DNA of 64,000 nt from Cristatella mucedo. Lineage: Eukaryota > Bryozoa > Phylactolaemata > Cristatellidae. The notes under the pieces were generated by a model, which was not told the origin of the DNA, searched no databases, and saw only the letters and a program-made list of their open reading frames with translations. The position numbers were made by a program, and so were the translations under genes. Where the stretch lies: positions 453,501 through 517,500 of the forward strand of contig WPIO01000088.1 of assembly GCA_009760855.2 (NCBI GenBank). The letters are read 5' to 3'. This document shows positions 1 through 43,259 of this stretch, in pieces; the first letter of the stretch is position 1, and the number at the start of each line of letters is the position of its first letter.

Positions 1-60
1 GCTCTTCTGTCGCTATATAAAAAAGAGGCTGTTTAATCAGCTAGGATTTATTTATTTATT
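1..60 (+). repeat. SINE2 3' tail, cut by window edge
   Basis: The sequence gctcttctgtcgctatata, then aaagaggctgtttaatcagct, is the shared 3' end of the SINE2 family (compare 54734-54780 and 42387-42430). Confidence 0.8.
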
Positions 61-789
61 TTATTTATAAAAAAAATTCCAAGTTTACTCACAATTTTGG
101 ACATTTTCGCGAGCATGTCCTCACGCAATGGCCTCAAATGGCCCAGGCCGACGTGCAATTTCAAACTGCGATACAGCAACCATTTACATAATAAGCTTTG
201 TGCAACCGCGGTTTCGACTCTGCGGCAGCAGCGGCGACGTCAGCAGCAACACCCGGCTGGCTCGAGTTCTGCCGCCATGTTTATGCGGCTGTGGTTTCTA
301 TGCTGGCCAGCCACAATGCTGAGAATTAACAGGTTCGCGGATTTTTTCGACCGAGTATTTATCGTCTCTAGCATCTTACTTGTCTAAGGCATGCACCAAC
401 TATGTTGCGCCTGCTTCAGCGTCGCTCTCATGGCTAAATCTAAATGCTGTAATGCTCCAAAGCTGGTCGGGGAACTTCGGACGTGTGGCTGGAAGGCGCC
501 GGCCGTTTAACCTGTGCCAGGCCATGCACTGCCCGGGGTCTGCGAGAAAGAGATGAAACAATATCTCTCGCCGTTTCCAGGCAATCGCTCAGCGCTCGCG
601 ACTGAGAATTAAACTAAAAACTTAAAAGGCAAGCCAGCAAAGTAACCGTTTCTTAGTATGCTGCACTTAGTATGCTGCACCGCTGTACCGCGGCCACTGT
701 AGCCACGACAGCCAGGCATTTCGCCGGTGGTTACACACACACACACACACACACACGCACGCACGCGATGGACCTCTGTTCCTCCGAAC

Positions 790-1128
790 TCAAGTGCCGT
801 GCCTTTAGTTCGTATGCTCCCAAAGTCTGGAGCTCGCTTCCATCTTGCGTGACGACTTGACCACATTTAAAAAGACACTAAAAAGCATCTGTTTATCACA
901 GCATTCAGCGGGTCCCGTCCCTGTGATTGTGCATGCTGCCCCTAACCGTACTTGCATGCTGACCCTGTGCCTTTCACCCCTAACCGTGTTATTAATGTTG
1001 TTATTGAGAATGCTACCACTAACCATTTGTTCGCGCTTCCTTTGCCGCAAATGTAAAGTGTCTAGAAAGTGATTTGAATTTTCCGAGGGGGCTATATCAA
1101 ATGTATTATTAATATTATTATTATTAGC
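790..1128 (+). mobile_element. L2-A LINE 3' fragment
   Basis: The sequence retains the end of the reverse-transcriptase ORF (F-S-S-Y-A-P-K-V-W-S-S-L), the 3' UTR with alternating ctaacc and gcatgctgacc, and the terminal (ATT)n. It matches the 3' part of the 37464-40846 element. It is diverged and 5' truncated, and lies downstream of the DDHD1 stop codon. Confidence 0.8.
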
Positions 1129-1729
1129 CACATAGCACACAGCTCACACCTTGCAATGCAGCCGTGGAAGAGCTCGGAGCGTCTGCACGTTGCTAAGGAG
1201 GGATAGCACACAGCTCACACAATCACGCACGATCGCTCATAGTTACGAGCCAAGAGTAAAGCCGAATGAGTTTTCACGTGGCCTTTATTAACGAATGAAT
1301 GGCGTATAACAACTTAACATGGCCACGTATGAATAAAATTTAACCGACGGCCAATTCATGTAAAGAAATTCTCATTTTAAGAATAAATACAGCACAGCAG
1401 CGGCAGCTCCTCAAAGCAAGAGCGAGTAGCAGACGGCGGTGCCAAGAATTTGATTGGCAGGCGCGGTCAATGGAAGAGCACCGGAAGCCTGATCCGAGCT
1501 CAGGGCGAAGCAGGGCGAGAGCAGCCGCCTCTGCTCTGTCCAAGGCACTTGACTGTGGCAAATGTTGCAGCAGCTGCGTTCTGCTATATCGCCGAGGGCG
1601 ATGCAAGCAAGGCTGCAGGGCCGTCGCTACTCGCATCGCCAGCTCTGGCTTCAGAAGCATAGCAGCGGTTGCCATTTTTTGGCGGCCATGACACGGCGGC
1701 CATTTTCGAAGGCCATTCCACGGCGGCCA

Positions 1730-33943
<32,214 letters not shown>

Positions 33944-34554
33944 GGCACGCCGCGGACAGGCCCACGTCGTGAGTGCAGCGGCGGCCGCGGGACCTGCGTA
34001 ACGACCTTGACCGCGTGGGCCTGCTGCTCCGCCGGCCGACGCGGCTGTTTCTGCGGTCTGCGGGGCGCTGACCGACCGCGGGCCCTGACCGCGCCTTCTC
34101 GCGGCCGCAGCTGAGTTTGCTGGATGTAACGGCCGCAAGCCAAGCTCGTGCGTTAGTTGACACGGCTGGGCGCCAACGCATTACAAGCGCCGTAGGTAGG
34201 ACGCTGCGGAGGCGGTCGGGTCGAGGATGCTGAAGCAGCCAGACGTGACGTTGGCTTTTGCTGTCGCCAGAACGTAGCGGACACCAACCGCTCCGCTGGT
34301 GCTGCGTGCCCCCTACCGTGACCCTGAACGGGACGGACGTTTGACGAGAGTGCGCCGGTAATTCTCCTTAGCCCGTCGACTGCGCTGCTAGTGGCATGCG
34401 CCTTGAGCCTGTGCGATCCGCGAGACGATTATTATCAGTGTTAATATCAGTCTGCCGTGAGCAACAGGTTAACGGCAGCGCTGCCTCGTAGGCGCGTTCT
34501 AGTTGAAGGCGGGCGCTCCGACGGAGACAATTCCTGACGCACGCGTCGAGTGTC

Positions 34555-34722
34555 GCCGCGCCGGTTTGGCCCAGCGGTTAAAGTATTCGCCTCGACCCAG
34601 GTCAAGGTGAATACCTTCTTGCCTTCTACAATGAGGTCGCGGGCTCGAACCCCGTGGAGCAGGCGTAGCACGCGAATAGAGATCGAGTTTTCTAAGGACG
34701 CTATGCAAATAAATTACTAAAT
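34555..34722 (+). repeat. SINE1 copy
   Basis: gccggtttggcccagcggtt (A box), ggtcgcgggctcgaacccc (B box), tail gagatcgagttttctaagga and cgctatgcaaataaatt. It lies between the two host genes, upstream of DDHD1. Confidence 0.85.
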
Positions 34723-35022
34723 TATTATTATATTATTACAGCAGCTGCATGCTTTAAACTTACTACAAGGCTTGCTGCAACGCGTTCCTGCCAGAGCGCT
34801 TAGGTTAGGACAGCGATTGATTTTATTAGTGGTTCCAGAATTACACGTCTATTAAACGTCACTCCCAGGTATACTGGTCGCCATCTTGCCTTGTGATGGA
34901 AGGATGGGGGACGTTCTCTGTTAAATTTTCCTGAATTGTACCGGCTGGAAACTGGACGTGACAATAATCTTATTGGACCGCGGCTATCGTCATGGATGGA
35001 TCCGTCCGATTTGACAGAGACG

Positions 35023-35133
<111 letters not shown>

Positions 35134-35464
35134 TCCCCGCCGCGAGCGAAGGCGGCGACGGCGCCGTAGTTCGGCAAGCCGCCGCTCAGCCCAACACCCG
35201 AAACTCGGCGTAGTCATAATGAAAAGATATACGTATTTTATATTGCTCGCATCGTCGGCCGCGCTTCGTGGGGGGGATGGCGGCGCGAGAGCGCTTTAGA
35301 CGGCATCTATCTGCCCGACGCGCCGCCGGTCGCGGCCAGGATCGCGGGCGAGCCGCTGTTCCGAACTGCGGACTCTCGCCGAAGTCTGAGTGGAAGGCGA
35401 TAACTCGCCGCCGTTTGCGCGTGCGTGTCGGCGTCGGGCGGCTGTCGCAGGCGGTGGGGGGAAG

Positions 35465-35662
35465 TAATATTTAACATTGTAAAATTGATAATATTTCATA
35501 TTTAATAACTATATACAAATATAAATGGTATATAAATGCTAAAAAATACATACATACATATTTAACATGTATATTCATTATTTAGCATTTATATACCATT
35601 TGTATTTGTATGTTGTTATTAAATATGAAATATTATCAATTTTAGAATGTTAAATATTATTA
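35465..35662. repeat. AT-rich foldback with about 80-bp inverted arms
   Basis: The arms 35465-35545 and 35581-35662 are near-perfect reverse complements (about five mismatches), separated by about 35 bp of A+T-rich loop. Shared blocks include aaaattgataatatttcata and aatggtatataaatgcta. It could be a MITE/foldback element or a cruciform-forming sequence; no transposase is present. It is intergenic, upstream of DDHD1. Confidence 0.93.
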
Positions 35663-35874
35663 TATCAAAACAAATAGTAAGTATTAAATAATATATATAT
35701 ATGTTGTATAGTATTTATTTCTTTTTTATTTATTATATATATACATAATGGCGCACTTCCGTCACGCGGCAAGTGGGTGCAGCATTGTCTTCCGCGATCA
35801 CACTATGACTTCTTCTACTATGACTTAGAGAACTAATTCCACAGTGAGTGAGCTCTTGTATATAAATATATGCA

Positions 35875-35965
35875 TTATTTGTGTAGCTTTACAAGGACTG
35901 AATGGATGCTGTACTGGAATTGCTTATGAATCGCGCACACGCACTCCGCACGACGTTCGCCGTTT
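35875..35965. repeat. Unclassified dispersed repeat (copy 2)
   Basis: Shares gtagctttaca.ggactga and the following 20 or so bases with 28624-28665. Confidence 0.45.
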
Positions 35966-36054
35966 GATTTTTCGGCTGCACTCCGCAGTAATATTGCTGC
36001 TGCAGCTCGTTTTTGGCAATTGTCCATCGCGGCAAGCGTTGCACGCATAAATGA

Positions 36055-36130
36055 CAAAAATAGACTCGATAAAGCGCCTCTCAAGAGAATCCTTATGTCT
36101 TTCTAGGCACTTTACATTTGCTGCAAAGGA
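36055..36130 (-). mobile_element. L2-A LINE 3' tail
   Basis: Reverse-oriented cgataaagcgcctctcaaga, then gtctttctaggcactttacatttgctgcaaag without a (ATT)n remnant. Confidence 0.75.
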
Positions 36131-36164
36131 AGCACGAGAATCGAAAGGAAGCAGTGGAGGAGCC

Positions 36165-36245
36165 ACTGTCCGCCCAGGATCGCCACTTGCCCGGGCTTGC
36201 CCAGGATCGCCTCTTCCCCGGGCTTGCCCAGGATCGCCTCTTGCG
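36165..36245. repeat. 26-bp tandem repeat, 3 copies
   Basis: The unit is gcccaggatcgcctcttccc plus cgggctt, intergenic. Confidence 0.92.
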
Positions 36246-36451
36246 CTGTCTTCTGTCCTCCGTAGTCGCCTGCACCGCGATAGTCACGACGCGAGCGAGC
36301 GCTCGTCGGCGCTCGCTCGTCGCGCGACGGATCATTCACCCCACAACTAGTCGGCGCGGATTATCGCGCGAGCTCGGGAGCCGGATGTGAGTGGCGCAAC
36401 TCGGTCACGCCGTCGCCAGCGCCCGCAGATAATTCTAACCGCTGTGATAAT

Positions 36452-36478
36452 ACGTAGATAGATAGATAGATAGATAAC
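36452..36478. repeat. (GATA)n tract
   Basis: Six to seven GATA/TAGA units, intergenic. Confidence 0.95.
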
Positions 36479-36970
36479 GATAGCGCTCCGTGTTTGTTAG
36501 CTTTTCGCCGCCAATGCGTCGTTGGCTGGGAATTGGAGGAAGTTTCCAGAGAGGCTCCCGCCCCTCTGCACTTCTGCCGGTTTTGAAACGCTGCAGAATG
36601 ACGAATCTACGGACTCGCTGTCTCGCCATGCGCCGAGCCTAATCCAACGGAGGCCAGCGATTCGCTGCCGCTCCGTTCGCGCTCGCGAAACGTAGCGAGA
36701 GGCTGGTGTCCGAGGTCCGGGTCAAAGGTCGAGGGGGAGCTAACGCTAAACGGCATGCGGAGCAAAACCCCCGCGATGCAAGCCTCCGCGATGAGTGTGG
36801 GATTGCTTCAGAAATGCTAGGCTCGCCTAAACGGCTAGACGGCTAGCCCGCTGAGGAGGTCTGAGAGGCCGAAGCCTACCTCGGTCGGTCGGCCGTCGTT
36901 CCGTAGGCAGGCCCAGACGCAGACGCTTCCGCAATTGTTACGCAACCACGTCCACTTTCCTGTTGTTACT

Positions 36971-37078
36971 GGTGACTATGGCACATCCTTTCCAGCTCGC
37001 CGCGAGCTGCTTCCGCCATGCTACTCACTACCTCAACCGCCCGCCGGATTCAGCTATCATTCTCGCTATGCTTCTCAC
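36971..37078 (+). mobile_element. L2-B tail, part 1 of an interrupted copy
   Basis: Matches 58893-58985 (tatggcacatc, catgctactcactacctcaa, ctatgcttctcac). The copy resumes at 37423 and again at 40847. Confidence 0.85.
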
Positions 37079-37079
37079 G

Positions 37080-37422
37080 CCTTGCTGGTTTGCCCTGCTG
37101 GTGAAGGTGCTCGCCTCTAGCGTGGTCAAAGTGAGTGCATTCGATGACCGAGGTAGTGGTTAACCGTAATGGCACACTAGGTAAGGCTGTTGCTTTTCAC
37201 GAGGTCGCAAGGTCGTGGGCTCGAATCCTGCTGAGGGTGATCCTTTACTGCCACAGCAAGCGGCGGCGACGAAGGCTTTTCTGTCGCTAAACAAAAGGGG
37301 CTGTATAATCAGCTGGTATTTTTTGGCGGACTCGAGCCCCATGGCATATGCGAAGCGCCTGAATAGAGACTGAATAGAGATAGTTCTCTTTGGGTACTAA
37401 GCAAATGAATATTTTATTTCTC
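37080..37422 (+). repeat. SINE1 copy carrying a nested SINE2
   Basis: SINE1 head at 37080-37155 (tgctggtttgccctgctgg, then gtgcattcgatgaccgagg) and SINE1 tail at 37323-37412 (ggactcgagccccatggc, gcgcctgaatagagactg, aagcaaatgaat). A full SINE2 sits between them. The whole unit is inserted in the L2-B tail, whose sequence continues without loss on both sides. Confidence 0.88.
37156..37322 (+). repeat. SINE2 copy nested in SINE1
   Basis: taatggcacactaggtaagg (A box region), gtcgtgggctcgaatcctgc (B box), gatcctttactgccacagca, then cttttctgtcgctaaacaaa and ggggctgtataatcagct. Confidence 0.88.
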
Positions 37423-37463
37423 TATGTTGCGTAAGATGGAGTCTGTTGGCTACTTTATGCATA
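37423..37463 (+). mobile_element. L2-B tail, part 2
   Basis: tttctctatgttgcgtaaga and gtctgttggctac continue the L2-B tail exactly where part 1 stopped. It ends in tgcata, the target site of the L2-A insertion. Confidence 0.85.
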
Positions 37464-37768
37464 ACAATAATAATAATATTAATAATAATAATGTACTTGA
37501 TAAAGCGCCCTCAGAGAACTTAGTCTCTTTCTAGGCGCTTTACATTTGCTGCAAAGGGAAATGAAATTAAATGGTGAGTAAAATCATGCTTGAAAAACAA
37601 ACAAAATCAATAACATGGTTAGGGGTGACATGCACAGGGTCAGCATGCAAATGTGGTTATTGGCAGCATGCACGGTGTCAGCATGCATAAGCACATCAAA
37701 GACGAATCACAGGGACCCACTAAATGCTGTCCTAAATAGGTGTGTTTTTAAGTTCCTTTTAAATGTGG

Positions 37769-39507
37769 TCAGGTCAGGGGATGTTCTGACGCAGGTCGGG
37801 AGGGAGTTCCACGCTTTGGAGCATACGAACTAAATGCACGGTCTCCAAAGGATTTAAGGTTTGTACGAGGTATTTCTAGACTGTTGGATTCCGAAAAGCG
37901 GGTGGTACGATGCTTGGCCTGATGGGGGAGTATGTTGGAGAGATAGGCTGGAGCCATAGAATGAAGGGACCTAAAAGTGAGCGACAAAACCTTGAAGTCG
38001 ATCCGTTGCTTGACTGGTAGCCAGTGCAGGTCGGTGAGAAGTGGAGTAATGTGGCAACTGCGACGCTCACGACAGACAAGCCTAGCTGCGCAGTTTTGCA
38101 CCAGTTGCAATCGCCTGATCGCACATGCTGGTAGGCCAGTAAGCATTAAGTTGCAGAAGTCGAGACGAGATGTTACGAATGCATGGACCAACTTAGATGT
38201 GGTATTCTTATCTAAACAAGCCCGAATTTTAGCAATGTTATGAAGCTGAAAATAGGCAGATTTGACTGTGGAGCTGATATGGTCGTCTAACGAGAGGTCG
38301 CTTTGGAATATGACACCTAGATTTCGAGCTGATTCGACAGGAGATATGCTGGCAGAGCCAATTTTGAGCGTCAGCCTTTCCAATTTCTGAATCACACTGG
38401 GTTTGCCCATAACTAGTAAGTTAGTTTTGTCATCGTTTAGTTTTAGAAAATTTGCTGCCATCCATGTGCGGATGTCATCAATGCATGCAGCAAGTGAGTT
38501 TAGAGAATTTGAGGTGGTCGAAGGCTGGGAGGGATCAAAGCAAAGGTACAACTGAGTGTCATCCGCATAGAAGTGAAAGCCTAGATTGTGCTTGGCAATC
38601 ACGTCAGCAAGAGGCAGAGTATAAACCGTGAAAAGAACCGGACCTAGCACGGAGCCCTGAGGTACTCCATATTTCAGAGGTACTTCAGATGATCGTTGTC
38701 CATTCACGTCAATACTCTGGAGTCTGCAACTGAGATAGGAGCTGAACCATTGCAGAGCAGTGCCAGTGCTGCCCAGGCGAGATGATGGGCGCTCTAGAAG
38801 AACTTTGTGATCGATGGTGTCAAAAGCTGCCGAAAGATCGAGCAAAACAAGCAGAGACACTCTACCCATGTCTGCATTCCTAAGTAGGTCGTTGTATACC
38901 TAAGCAATGCTGACTCTGTGGAGTGATTAGCTCTAAAGCCAGACTGGAACTTACTAGCAAGGTGTGAGGTTTCGATATATGAGTTTAGCTGGTCTGCCAC
39001 GACCCGTTCCAGTGTCTTTGATAGGAATGGTAGAAGGGAAACTGGGCGGTAGCTGCTCAAATTCTCTTGGTCAAGTGTAGCTTTCTTGAGAAGTTGCCTG
39101 ACTACAGCTTTTTTGAAAGGTGCTGGGACCTGACCTGAGGCAAATGACATATTAATGATGTTGGTTATGCATGGCAGCAGCAGATCAATGCAACGTAGGA
39201 GCAGGACAGTGGGAATAGGGTCCAGTGGACTTGTTGTCTTCTTTGATTGAGATACGAGCTTTAGGACTAGATCACTAGTGACCTGCTTAAATGCAGACAT
39301 TGAGGTGCAGCCAGGAACCGAGGAACAACATTCTAGTGGGGAGGTAGTCATCACAGGGATGGATTCCCTGATCTTGTCTATCTTCTGCACAAAGAATCGA
39401 GAGAAGCGATCGGCTAGATCATCATTAGGATCATCAGGTAAGGAGCTAATCTGGTAACGGTTGAGGAGATGGTTTATTGTCGACATCAGCATTTTTGGAT
39501 TGTGCAT
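37769..39507 (-). pseudogene. L2-A reverse-transcriptase region (frameshifted)
   Basis: Two overlapping frames (39507-38794 and 38869-37769) give fingers, palm and thumb: [38 protein letters not shown], then the catalytic Y-A-D-D. Compared with 63540-63550, this copy lacks one base near 38905, which breaks the frame. The RT drives target-primed reverse transcription of the element. Confidence 0.9.
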
Positions 39508-39660
39508 CTGTGATTCAACAATGTTTCTATAGAAGCTAGACTTGGCCTTTGCTAGGATCGATTGGTACGAATTACAGTAGTCTTCATATGCCTGTCGATG
39601 GACAGTTAGTCCGGATCTTTTGTATGCTTTTTCAAGCTTTCGTTTAGTAGACCTGGCTAG

Positions 39661-40649
39661 TTAAATGTCTGTGGTAAACCATAGGCCGTCTGGGCGGGGG
39701 CGCACAGTGCGCTTTGTTAGAGGTGCAAACTCGTCGAGCGTGTCAGCTAGTGTCTTGTTGTAGCTATCTACCAATGATGACAGATCGGAGGGATGACTGA
39801 GCAGCAGAGTCGAAGCAGATATTCTCGCACGTACAGCATCGATGTCAAGGGTCTTGAGGTTTCGCGATTCACAGGTTATTTTAGAGGGGAATGTGGGCAC
39901 ACACTGTAGATTGAATGAGATCTGCATGTGGTCAGATAAGCAGGATTTGGTAATAATTGGTGATGACAAAGTGCAGTTGTATGAGAAAATCTGGTGGAGT
40001 GTGTGACCCTTGACGTGGGTAGGGCCATGCACATGAGCCACAAGAGACAATGAGTCAGTCAATGCACGAAATTCGATGCTGAAAGCGTCAGATAAGTTAT
40101 CAAAGTGAACGTTGAAATCACCCATAACGAGGAAGGATCGATTTCTTGCACACAGAATCGAAATGAGATCGGAGAAATCTGAGATAAAGGAGGATTTGGT
40201 ACCTGGTGGGCGATAGACTACTGCCACTATCGGTAGCTTGTTTTCGGGTGAGACCAGGACAATTGATTCAAAAGACTGCTTCGAGGGTAACGCAAATGGC
40301 TTGAAGTTTTATTTCGAGCGCACGATAATAGAAACTCCACCTCCAGTTTTGATTGATCTAGGGGTGTGAAAGAACGAGAAGCCGGATGGAGTAGCGTCTT
40401 TAATTGTCGGGCAGTTTATATTGATTTCAGCCAGGTTTCAGTTAGGGCGAGCAGGTCGATACCATTTTCAGAAATAAGGTCGCTTTTTACCAGAGGTTTA
40501 TTGCACATTGAGCGAGGATTCCAAAGACAAGCGTTAAGTCTGGCCGATGGAGTTACAACAGGCCTGATGACCACTAAGTTAGAGAGATTTACAGTGAGGC
40601 ATGTGGGGGAGCGTGCTGAGCGGTTTTGAGACAATGCTAGGAATACCAA
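39661..40649 (-). pseudogene. L2-A endonuclease region
   Basis: The APE-like endonuclease nicks target DNA. N-terminal residues come from the frame 40649-40416 (N-P-R-S-M-C-N-K-P, T-E-T-W-L) and the rest from 40227-39661 (Y-R-P-P-G-T-K, G-D-F-N-V-H-F-D, S-D-H-M-Q-I-S-F). The two frames differ, so at least one indel lies between 40230 and 40420. Confidence 0.85.
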
Positions 40650-40846
40650 ACGAGCGGGTACTCAGCTCGCAGTTCCCGCCCAACGAGCGGCGTCTGAGCT
40701 GGCGGTTCCGGCCACTGCGGCGGCTACGGGGTGCTTTTCTTTTGTTAATGCATAGTTCATGAACCTTAGCAACAACATTAATATCTTGGAATGCATTTGA
40801 TCTACGATGACGAAGCGATAGCAGCTGATATACCTGCATGTACAAC

Positions 40847-40940
40847 TGCATACCGAAAGCCGCTTAGGCTTTGAGTGGGCTATAGAAAACTCTGCTGCGT
40901 AACCTCCTTTTAGCCTTTTCGGAGTTAAAGCAGTTTGTCA
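40847..40940 (+). mobile_element. L2-B tail, part 3
   Basis: gcataccgaaagccgcttag, gggctatagaaaactctgctgcgtaac continue the L2-B tail from 37463 across the L2-A insertion. Confidence 0.85.
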
Positions 40941-41002
40941 ACTGATTTAGTTATAATGATGGTACGATATTTTCGTGGCAAGCCAAGAGAACTTAATCTT
41001 CT

Positions 41003-41146
41003 TTCGTTTGGCCCAGCGTTTAAGGTGCTCGCCCTAACCAAAGTCAAGGTGGGCGCGTTTGATGGCCGAGGTTGTGGGATCGAGCCCCGCTGCTGCGTAA
41101 GCGAAGCGCCTGAATATATCAGGACGCTTTACAAATGAACTATTTT
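41003..41146 (+). repeat. SINE1 copy
   Basis: cgtttggcccagcgtttaag (A box), gaggttgtgggatcgagccc (B box), gaagcgcctgaatatatc, tail cgctttacaaatgaact. Confidence 0.82.
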
Positions 41147-41149
41147 TTC

Positions 41150-41620
41150 TTTCCAGGTGTTTTAAAACTCGCTGCCAAAGAATCAGTACCAAAGGGTGAG
41201 TGACAGGACAGAGAAGAAGACGGAGCTGACCCGGAATAGATTCGTCTTCAGCTAAGACTTAACAGACCCAAGGTCATTCATTGCCAGGTCATTTATTGCA
41301 GACTTTCGGACAGAGCTCCCGACTTTCTATGCGAGCGAGCTGAAGGCTTGAAAATCACCAGAGATTTAGATCTAATGTGCGGGACGGACGGGGAGAGGAA
41401 CAGATATCGAGGAACATCCGGTCGAGAGCACGAAGGTGGAGGTCACGTGACCGGAGATCGCGCGATTGGAGGTCAGATGGCTAGAGATCACGTGACTAGG
41501 CCTCGGATAGATCGGCTGGATGGTACGAGGGATTTAAGTATCCGGTATGCCAGACTGGGGATCTTGAAAAATTGATTCTATACTTGATCGAGAGCCAGTG
41601 TGAAGCTCAGGCAGAAATTC
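41150..41620 (-). mobile_element. Old L2-A fragment
   Basis: Reverse-oriented, diverged: ccaggtgttttaaaactcgc, tttctatgcgagcgagctga, atactatgatcgagagccagtg-type remnants. Confidence 0.45.
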
Positions 41621-41624
41621 AAAC

Positions 41625-41830
41625 TATAAATCCTCATTGATGCTGCTGTTCAGAGCCTTCATCACACACCACGTCTTCCTCTCACTGGCCGACCATGTCA
41701 GGTCCGCAGTCAAGTCTGCCTACTTTCAGCTAATTAAGATTGCAATATGCGGGCATGTGTTCGTCAGGAATACACGTCCCAGTTGGTCCCGTGCATTGGT
41801 GAGGCACTGTCCTAGAATTCTGAGCTAGCC
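41625..41830 (+). mobile_element. L2-A RT fragment
   Basis: Forward-oriented: gcagtcaagtctgcctactt and tcagctaattaagattgcaa decode V-K-S-A-Y-F-Q-L, the conserved RT thumb-side block. Confidence 0.7.
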
Positions 41831-41879
41831 ACTCGGAGGTCCTGTTTGTGCAATACAAAGCTTATAGTTAAATAAATAA

Positions 41880-42050
41880 ATGCTAGCTGATTTAACAGCC
41901 TCTTTTGTATAGCGACAGAAGAGCCTTTCCGGCTATCACCACCACTTGCAGTGGCGATAAAGGATCGCCCACTGCAGGATTCGAGCCCACGACCTCGGGG
42001 CCAAGGTCGTGAAAAGCAACCGCCTTACCTAGTGAGCCATTACGGCTCAC
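41880..42050 (-). repeat. SINE2 copy, full length
   Basis: Reverse-oriented: tagctgatttaacagcctct, tgtatagcgacagaagagcc, ggcgataaaggatcgcccac, B box gattcgagcccacgacctc, head ccttacctagtgagccatta. Confidence 0.9.
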
Positions 42051-42269
42051 ACAACTTCCAACTTGGCTTCTCTGCGAGAACTCCGCAAAACTCCACCCCT
42101 TTCACTGAGTGCAGATATCCTTCGAGACCTGGGCTGGCTTCGCTAGCAAGCAGCGTATATTGGTGAGCAGTGATGGCTAGGTAATGATGATAATGATGAT
42201 CTTTTGATGATCTATGTAATGATATTCTAATCTTGATCTATGATCTTTTGATGATCTATGTAATGATGA

Positions 42270-42430
42270 TCTAGATGACTAGGTAAGGTGCTCGTTCATC
42301 ACAGCCTTGATCCCGAGATCGTGGGTTCGAATCCTTCGGAGGGCGATCCTTAATCGCCGCTGCAAGCGGTGGTGATAGCCATAAAGGCTCTTCTGTCGCT
42401 ATATAAAAGAGGCTGGTGAATCAGCTAATT
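42270..42430 (+). repeat. SINE2 copy, full length
   Basis: actaggtaaggtgctcgttc, B box gtgggttcgaatccttcgg, gcgatccttaatcgccgctg, tail ctcttctgtcgctatataaa and gaggctggtgaatcagct. Confidence 0.88.
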
Positions 42431-42436
42431 TTTTTA

Positions 42437-42527
42437 TGTTTCCTTTACAGCAAATATAAAGCACCAAGAGAGAGATTTAGTTCTCTTAGGGCGCTTTATA
42501 GAGGTTATTATTATTATTATTATTACA
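42437..42527 (+). mobile_element. L2-A 3' tail
   Basis: tttcctttacagcaaatata, aagcaccaagagagagattt, agttctcttagggcgcttta, then (ATT)n. A solo tail. Confidence 0.75.
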
Positions 42528-42529
42528 TT

Positions 42530-43240
42530 GAATTCAAGGTTATGTCGTTCACTTTTAAGTCAGTTTGTTCTTTTGCTCCAGCCTATCTATCTGAGTCGCT
42601 TTCCAATTAGGCTGCGAACTGCAACACCAGCTCTAAAGACTCAAAGTCGTTTAGCCGTGCCTCTATATTGCCTCAAGTCCTTTGGAGACCGTGCCTTCAG
42701 TTAGAATGCTCCCAAAGCCTGCAGTTTACTCCCAACTGATGCCACGACATCCCCTGACTCGGCGATATTTAAAAGGAAGCTAATTACGCATCTGTTTCTC
42801 ACAGTATTTTCTGGGTGTGGTTCGGCATACAGAACGCTGGCCCAGAACCAACACCAACAGTTTATTGCACAAGGCACGGAGCCGAAGGATGCACGGCTCT
42901 CTTCGCCCCCTTCTCCCACTCAATTCCCTCTCCTCCACCATCTGGTCACCAGAGGGTTACCAGCCTGTGTCCATGCCACATCACAGGTGGACCACAGCTG
43001 TGCACCGGCCGACCCTGACGGTGAATCCACCATCTGGCCACCCGGGGGGGGGGGGGGTTACGGGCCTGTGTCCATGCCACATCACAGGCTCATCAGAGGA
43101 GCAGGCATAGACTCGAACACTGCACTGGGTCCTTGTGATTTTTCCTTGTGTGCTTATACGTGACCAGACTGTACAAGTTAACACGAACCATACATATTAT
43201 GAACACTGACACTGCATGTTACCACCTACCATTTATTCGC
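42530..43240 (+). mobile_element. L2-A fragment with a 300-bp insertion
   Basis: LINE sequence at 42530-42810 (RT C-terminus, F-G-D-R-A-F type) resumes at about 43112 with the 3' UTR (ctgggtccttgtgatttttc). The intervening 42811-43111 is foreign. It contains two copies of acc(a)gcctgtgtccatgcc, acatcacagg and a G13 run. Confidence 0.72.
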
Positions 43241-43259
43241 GTTGGCACTGTAATGTAAT

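Larger units (their letters stand above)
37464..40846 (-). mobile_element. L2-A LINE, near full-length
   Basis: Non-LTR retrotransposon of the L2/CR1 group, 3383 bp, flanked by a 6-bp duplication tgcata (37458-37463 and 40847-40852). The reverse strand encodes an APE-type endonuclease (D-L-L-A-L-T-E-T-W-L, V-Y-R-P-P-G, M-G-D-F-N-V-H-F), then a reverse transcriptase with [21 protein letters not shown] and F-H-F-Y-A-D-D-T-Q-L-Y intact. Breaks seen: an in-frame TAA at 39663-39661 between the domains, a one-base deletion near 38905 in RT, and one near 37815 at the C-terminus. The 3' end is a microsatellite-like (ATT)n, as usual in this group. It lies between the host genes. Confidence 0.93.

Noticed and set aside
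37769-40649. Host gene for a reverse transcriptase (telomerase-like or domesticated)
   Set aside because: Target-site duplication, microsatellite tail, endonuclease domain and multiple copies identify an ordinary LINE.
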